Under the pieces are notes generated by a model. The model saw only the letters and a program-made list of their open reading frames with translations. It was not told the DNA's origin and searched no databases. Position numbers and translations under genes: made by a program. DNA of 9,661 bases from Leptofilum sp050292445 (GTDB taxonomy: Bacteria; Chloroflexota; Anaerolineae; Promineifilales; Promineifilaceae). The stretch is from positions 1 through 9,661 of the forward strand of contig JBNKLQ010000234.1 of assembly GCA_050292445.1 (NCBI GenBank), in the 5' to 3' direction. How positions within the stretch are numbered: the first letter of the stretch is position 1; every line of letters starts with the position of its first letter. Of this stretch, positions 6,597 to 9,661 are shown in pieces.

Positions 6597-7628
6597 ATGT
6601 CTGCATCAATTTTACGAACGGAAAATTTAACCATTGGCTACCCGATGCGCCGGGAAGCGCCTGTGGTGGTGACGGAAAACATCACTGTGGGGTTGCAGCC
6701 TGGGGAGTTGGTTTGCCTGCTGGGGCCAAACGGCGCGGGCAAAAGCACGCTGATGCGCACCCTGGCCGGGATGCAGCCGTCACTAAACGGCCGTATTCTG
6801 CTCAACCAGCAAGACCTCGCCAGCTTCAGCGCCAAGCAGCTGGCCCGTCATCTCAGCGTGGTGCTCACCGAGCCGATCAATGCCGGGATGCTGACCGCCT
6901 GGGATTTGGTCTCATTGGGACGGCATCCGTACACCAATTGGGCAGGCAAATTAACGGCGGTGGATGAAACGGCCATTACCCAAGCTATGGCCGCCGTGGG
7001 CGCAACACCATTGGCCCAACGCCACGTCAACACCCTTAGCGACGGCGAACGGCAAAAAATCATGATCGCCCGTGCCCTGGCCCAGGAACCAGACATTATG
7101 CTGTTGGATGAACCAACCGCCTTTCTGGATTTGCCACGCCGTGTGGAAATCATGCACATTTTGCGCCAGTTGGCACGCCAGGCGCAGTGCGCCATTCTGC
7201 TCTCCACGCACGATCTGGATTTGGCGCTGCGCAACGCGGATAAAATCTGGCTGATGCCCAAAGGTGGTGCGCTCCAGGTGGGCACACCGGAAGAGCTGGT
7301 GCTCAATGGCACCTTTGAAGCCGCTTTTCAGGCCGATGGGGTGCAGTTCGATCCGCAAACAGGCTCATTTAAGATGGCGGGACAGGCAGCGGGACAAGTT
7401 GATTTAGTCGGTGAGGGGCTTTCGGCCTTATGGACCCGGCGAGCGCTGGAGCGGGTTGGGTTTGCCGTGCATGAAGGGGCAAACGGGTCAGCCATGCGGA
7501 TTCAGGTGTTGGCAGATGAGGATATGGGGGGAAACGGCCGTATCCAATGGCAGCTTATCAAACCTCAGCAAACCACCACCCATGCTTCCCTGGCTGAACT
7601 AGTCGATGATGTGCAACAGCAAGACTGA
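6597..7628 (+). CDS. btuD: ATP-binding protein of the B12-type ABC importer, with C-terminal extension
   Basis: This 343-residue ABC ATPase should power the importer on the cytoplasmic face. It has Walker A GPNGAGKST (43-51), a Q-loop-region variant VVLTEPINAG (88-97, no obvious Gln), signature LSDGE (147-151), Walker B IMLLDEP (167-173), D-loop Asp178 and switch His205. LSDGERQK is common in the iron/heme/B12 importer branch. The nucleotide-binding domain ends near residue 255. About 85 further residues follow, with SALWTRRALERVGFAV and SLAELVDDV, absent from a minimal BtuD of about 250 residues. The start at 6597 is chosen because AAGGAA (6585-6590) is well spaced; an upstream ATG at 6450 would read through the permease end and the repeat, so it is rejected. 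Third gene of the operon, convergent with the B12-binding regulator. Confidence 0.9.
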   Translation: MSASILRTENLTIGYPMRREAPVVVTENITVGLQPGELVCLLGPNGAGKSTLMRTLAGMQPSLNGRILLNQQDLASFSAKQLARHLSVVLTEPINAGMLTAWDLVSLGRHPYTNWAGKLTAVDETAITQAMAAVGATPLAQRHVNTLSDGERQKIMIARALAQEPDIMLLDEPTAFLDLPRRVEIMHILRQLARQAQCAILLSTHDLDLALRNADKIWLMPKGGALQVGTPEELVLNGTFEAAFQADGVQFDPQTGSFKMAGQAAGQVDLVGEGLSALWTRRALERVGFAVHEGANGSAMRIQVLADEDMGGNGRIQWQLIKPQQTTTHASLAELVDDVQQQD

Positions 7629-7674
7629 TCAGGTACGACGCACTTGTAGCCAAGTTGTTCACCATAAAAATTTC

Positions 7675-7740
7675 GGACACAGATGAACACAGATTTTCAC
7701 AGATAAAAAAATCTGTGTTCATCTGTGAAAATCTGTGTCC
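7675..7740. repeat. CACAGAT-unit inverted array; possible bidirectional terminator
   Basis: Three CACAGAT units (starting near 7678, 7688 and 7698, 10-bp period) face three ATCTGTG units (from 7711, 7721 and 7731) across AAAAAA (7705-7710). Outer GGACACAGAT and ATCTGTGTCC pair perfectly. The spacers are GAA then TTT on the left and TTC then AAA on the right, so they are mismatched in the full stem, giving three 7-bp helices with internal loops. It lies between two convergent genes, and T-rich sequence follows on the + side (7742-7751), so it may end transcription both ways. It is related to the element at 6524-6577. Confidence 0.7.
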
Positions 7741-7757
7741 CATTTCTTTTTTACATC

Positions 7758-9068
7758 TCAGTCCAGTTGAGCGAACCAATCAAGAAGAGGCGCTGCCTGC
7801 TGATCATCCATCACAGTTTTTACTGCTTCATGATACTGCTGTAAATAATGCTGCAACGTCATTTCTGTCAGTCGAGAATGATTATTGAGCAGCAACCCTT
7901 TTACCCAATCCAGATTCGCCTCAACCATCGCCATATCCCCCAAACGCAAAGCGGCTTCAACATCGTTGCCAAATTCATGGTTGGTGTTATTTAGCAGCGC
8001 TGTAGGCATCTTGGCCAGCGCGGGCGAGGCATGCAGATGGGCTTCAATTGCTGACCGCTGCTCTATAAAGTGATCGTAAGCGTTCTCGTGTGCCCTGCTA
8101 GGCTTTTTCACTTTGCTCATGGCTGGCGTGGTTTGAATGAGCTTTTCTACAGTTTGGGGAACATCCGCCAATGTTTTGCCCAAAAAATGACCCGGAATTG
8201 AACGAGCAATTTGTTCAATCTGGTTAAATACCGCCCCACCAAAAGCGAGAGGTACATCCAGATCTACCAGCTTTTGGGCCAGCGGCAGCATGTGGGCGGC
8301 GGATGTCAGGGTTTGGGCAGCCAAGAGGACCAGCAAGGGCTTGATTTGTGCCACGGATGCTTCTAACCGATCCAGCGGCACGTTGGCTCCCAGATAGACC
8401 ACGTCCCAGCCCTGGCGGCGCAGCATCAGGCTGATTATCAGCGGGGCAAAGGTGTGTAGCTCAGTGGGCGGGCAGGCAACGAGGATACGGCCGTTGCGCG
8501 TCGGCGCGGGCATGGCGACCAATAACGCTTCTAACTGGCGCAGCGCCAAAGCCGAGGCAAAATGTTCTTGCTGTACCGAAACGGTGCCTTCATACCAGCC
8601 TTTGCCAATATCTGTGAGGCCTTGCTGCAAAACCTGGTAGCAAACGGTTTCGATGGAAAAAAGGGCAAAAGCACGGGCCAGCAAATGCTGCGCCTGATAT
8701 TCGTCAAAAGCCAGGCACGCTTCAATCCAGGCTTCGCGCAGTTCATCTACCTGCTCGCCCGTAATGTGGGGCAGGATTGGTTCAGAAACGACCGTTTCCA
8801 TCGTCAACAAGGGATTCTGACCCTCGCTTTCCAGCTGCTGCCACAGCTCCACAGCGTGACTAATGCTCATGCCTTCTTCTTGCCGGGCAACCAGCCATTT
8901 CAACAAATCAATTTCATGCTGCGAATAAAGCCGGTGTCCGCCAGACGTCCGCTCTGGATTGGGCACGCCATAGCGACGCTCCCAGGCGCGCAGCGTGTCT
9001 GGTTTGAGGCCGGTTTCCTGCACAACAACTTTCATATTAAATGTGGGAAGATGATTACTTGGGGACAT
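7758..9068 (-). CDS. MerR-type regulator with B12-binding, CarH/LitR-like photoreceptor region
   Basis: The 436-residue protein has three parts. Residues 10-80 are a MerR winged helix-turn-helix (LKPDTLRAWERRYG, then TSGGHRLYS), which binds DNA. Residues 105-315 match the CarH/LitR cobalamin module: a helical bundle with Trp158 followed after nine residues by Glu168-His169 (W-x9-EH, which caps the adenosyl group in CarH), then a B12-binding Rossmann-like domain with ELHTFA (E203-x-H205, lower cobalt ligand in CarH) and a downstream GG motif (277-278). All signature residues are present, so I infer adenosylcobalamin-dependent, light-released DNA binding. Residues about 325-436 form a helical C-terminal extension I do not recognise, making the protein about 100 residues longer than typical CarH. 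AGGAAA lies 4-5 bp before the ATG. Its position opposite a B12 importer fits cofactor supply. It is named by family only. Confidence 0.88.
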   Translation of the reverse strand: MSPSNHLPTFNMKVVVQETGLKPDTLRAWERRYGVPNPERTSGGHRLYSQHEIDLLKWLVARQEEGMSISHAVELWQQLESEGQNPLLTMETVVSEPILPHITGEQVDELREAWIEACLAFDEYQAQHLLARAFALFSIETVCYQVLQQGLTDIGKGWYEGTVSVQQEHFASALALRQLEALLVAMPAPTRNGRILVACPPTELHTFAPLIISLMLRRQGWDVVYLGANVPLDRLEASVAQIKPLLVLLAAQTLTSAAHMLPLAQKLVDLDVPLAFGGAVFNQIEQIARSIPGHFLGKTLADVPQTVEKLIQTTPAMSKVKKPSRAHENAYDHFIEQRSAIEAHLHASPALAKMPTALLNNTNHEFGNDVEAALRLGDMAMVEANLDWVKGLLLNNHSRLTEMTLQHYLQQYHEAVKTVMDDQQAAPLLDWFAQLD

Positions 9069-9107
9069 AAAATTTCCTAATCTTGGTTTTTTCTTGTTGG
9101 CAACGGT

Positions 9108-9148
9108 ATGTTAACATGGATGTTAAGTTTTTGTCCACATTTATGCAA
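9108..9148 (-). promoter_or_regulatory. Possible promoter and self-operator of the CarH-like gene
   Basis: On the minus strand TTGCAT (9148-9143) and TAACAT (9125-9120) are 17 bp apart, a weak sigma70-like pair with a start about 45 nt before the ATG. Overlapping it, TnACA-type units recur: TAACA at 9125-9121 and 9113-9109 and GGACA at 9136-9132, spaced 12 and 11 bp. CarH is reported to bind roughly 11-bp direct repeats with TnACA cores overlapping a promoter, so autoregulation is plausible. ATGTTAACAT (9108-9117) is also a perfect palindrome. This is suggestive only. Confidence 0.35.
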
Positions 9149-9154
9149 TATCCA

Positions 9155-9214
9155 GACCCGAAGGGTTTTGATCCATATAATTTCAAACTACTGAAAGGCC
9201 AAACCCTTCGGGTC
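9155..9214. repeat. 14-bp perfect inverted repeat pair in the divergent spacer
   Basis: GACCCGAAGGGTTT (9155-9168) and its exact reverse complement AAACCCTTCGGGTC (9201-9214) are separated by 32 bp. Each arm also contains a small hairpin of its own (ACCC-GAA-GGGT and ACCC-TTC-GGGT). The layout is like a pair of REP units in opposite orientation. It lies directly upstream of the -10 box of the GIY-YIG gene, where a -35 element would be expected. Confidence 0.75.
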
Positions 9215-9230
9215 TTCGTCCGACGACGAG

Positions 9231-9236
9231 TATAAT
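9231..9236 (+). promoter_or_regulatory. Consensus -10 box giving an apparently leaderless GIY-YIG transcript
   Basis: TATAAT matches consensus exactly and ends 7 nt before the ATG at 9244, so transcription should start at or within a base or two of the start codon. There is no Shine-Dalgarno upstream and no good -35 at 16-18 bp (the right arm of the inverted repeat occupies that place). Confidence 0.6.
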
Positions 9237-9243
9237 ATTCGCC

Positions 9244-9661
9244 ATGCAAACAGTTACTGTGGCAACAATTCTTGAAAAGAAGGCCACCAACGCCTTAGGC
9301 CATCTCATTTACGTGGTGCGGGATGAGACGCTGGTTTTTTATGTGGGACAGTCGCGGCGCGATGTGGTCACACGCTTTTGGGAACATCTGCAAGCGCCCA
9401 GCCGTTTGGGGCAGCTCATCAGCCTGAATGCCCCCACCTCGCACCAATGGTCAGTTGATTTTTACGCCCTGGCTGACTGCGCCGCCTTTGTGCAGCAAAA
9501 GTCACTGTTTGCCCTGCAAGAGTGGCAGCATTTTGATATGGACATGGCAGAGCAGGCAATGATCCAGGTAATGCGGCCGGTGCTGAATCATGATTTTAAT
9601 GCCAAACCGACGCCGCTGCCGGGCCGCTACCGGGGACACGCCGCGCTGAACTTGCCCAAAC
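9244..9661 (+). CDS. GIY-YIG-domain protein, 3' end cut by the window
   Basis: An open frame runs from ATG 9244 to the last base (139 codons, no stop). It matches the GIY-YIG nuclease fold: LIYVV (21-25, the GIY strand), YVGQS (33-37, the YIG strand), TRFWEHL with Arg44 and His48, and Glu103 in MAEQAMIQVMRPVLN followed by Pro112 and Asn115, the usual E-x(8)-P-x2-N ending that supplies the metal-binding Glu. The core is therefore complete within the first 120 residues. What follows (PGRYRGHAALN) may lead to another domain beyond the window. Such domains cut DNA in homing, repair or restriction proteins, or are stand-alone proteins of unknown role; I cannot say which. It diverges from the CarH-like regulator, so shared or light-dependent control is possible but unproven. 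Confidence 0.75.
   Translation, partial: MQTVTVATILEKKATNALGHLIYVVRDETLVFYVGQSRRDVVTRFWEHLQAPSRLGQLISLNAPTSHQWSVDFYALADCAAFVQQKSLFALQEWQHFDMDMAEQAMIQVMRPVLNHDFNAKPTPLPGRYRGHAALNLPK

Larger units (their letters stand above)
115..8494. repeat. Highly iterated palindrome ACGGCCGT (17 exact copies)
   Basis: Exact copies start at 115, 181, 378, 477, 661, 976, 1311, 2776, 3145, 3473, 4251, 4356, 5465, 5666, 6787, 7534 and 8487. Most are flanked as AACGGCCGTT or AACGGCCGTA. Random expectation for one 8-mer in this length is about 0.15. Copies lie in genes of both strands and in all three codon frames (encoding Thr-Ala-Val, Asn-Gly-Arg or x-Arg-Pro), so selection acts on DNA rather than protein. It is comparable in kind to cyanobacterial HIP1 (GCGATCGC). 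Confidence 0.9.

Noticed and set aside
7558..7888. Short open frames on both strands (HRFSQ/FICENLC-type peptides)
   Set aside because: They are translations of the CACAGAT inverted array and of the ends of flanking genes; such peptides are a known artefact of this kind of repeat.
9155..9214. Terminator for a flanking gene
   Set aside because: Both flanking genes diverge from this spacer, and no T-run follows either arm.
1..9661. CRISPR array, tRNA or rRNA, insertion-sequence transposase
   Set aside because: I saw no regularly spaced repeats with unique spacers, no cloverleaf tRNA pattern with CCA-type ends, no rRNA-like segment and no transposase frame.

Overview
The window looks like a chromosomal stretch from an uncultured Chloroflexota bacterium of the Anaerolineae type. 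This is inferred from four things: a lipoprotein-anchored solute-binding protein with no outer-membrane receptor gene, a sortase beside a sorting-signal protein, long Glu/Thr/Pro-rich wall linkers, and a heavily iterated palindrome ACGGCCGT. No rRNA or marker gene is present, so the phylum call is tentative.

Layout. (1) Positions 1-1031: the C-terminal end of a Pro/Thr-rich surface protein with an FPETG-type sorting signal, overlapping by 4 bp with a membrane-anchored sortase. (2) 3530-1123, minus strand: a two-gene operon of related alpha/beta hydrolases; the first is fused to a membrane zincin (HELIH, DUF3267-like) domain. (3) 3531-4043: a 513-bp leader with a near-consensus sigma70 promoter, a cobalamin riboswitch carrying an AT-rich inverted-repeat insertion, a P13-like/antiterminator hairpin and a Rho-independent terminator. 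(4) 4044-7628: an ABC importer operon (binding lipoprotein, FecCD permease, ATPase), assigned to cobalamin/corrinoid uptake because of the riboswitch. (5) 9068-7758, minus strand, convergent with the importer: a MerR-type regulator with a B12-binding region carrying CarH/LitR signature residues, so probably an adenosylcobalamin light sensor, plus an unexplained C-terminal domain. (6) 9244-end: a divergent, apparently leaderless GIY-YIG-domain gene cut by the window end.

The right two thirds form a coherent B12 theme. The riboswitch should shut off importer transcription when cobalamin is plentiful, the importer supplies cobalamin, and the convergent regulator would use adenosylcobalamin as its chromophore. 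The intergenic spaces are crowded with small dispersed repeats (a 13-bp-arm GC hairpin, CACAGAT/CGCAGAT arrays, AATTGTGAAT repeats, a GACCCGAAGGGTTT inverted pair). ACGGCCGT occurs at least 17 times on a HIP1-like scale.
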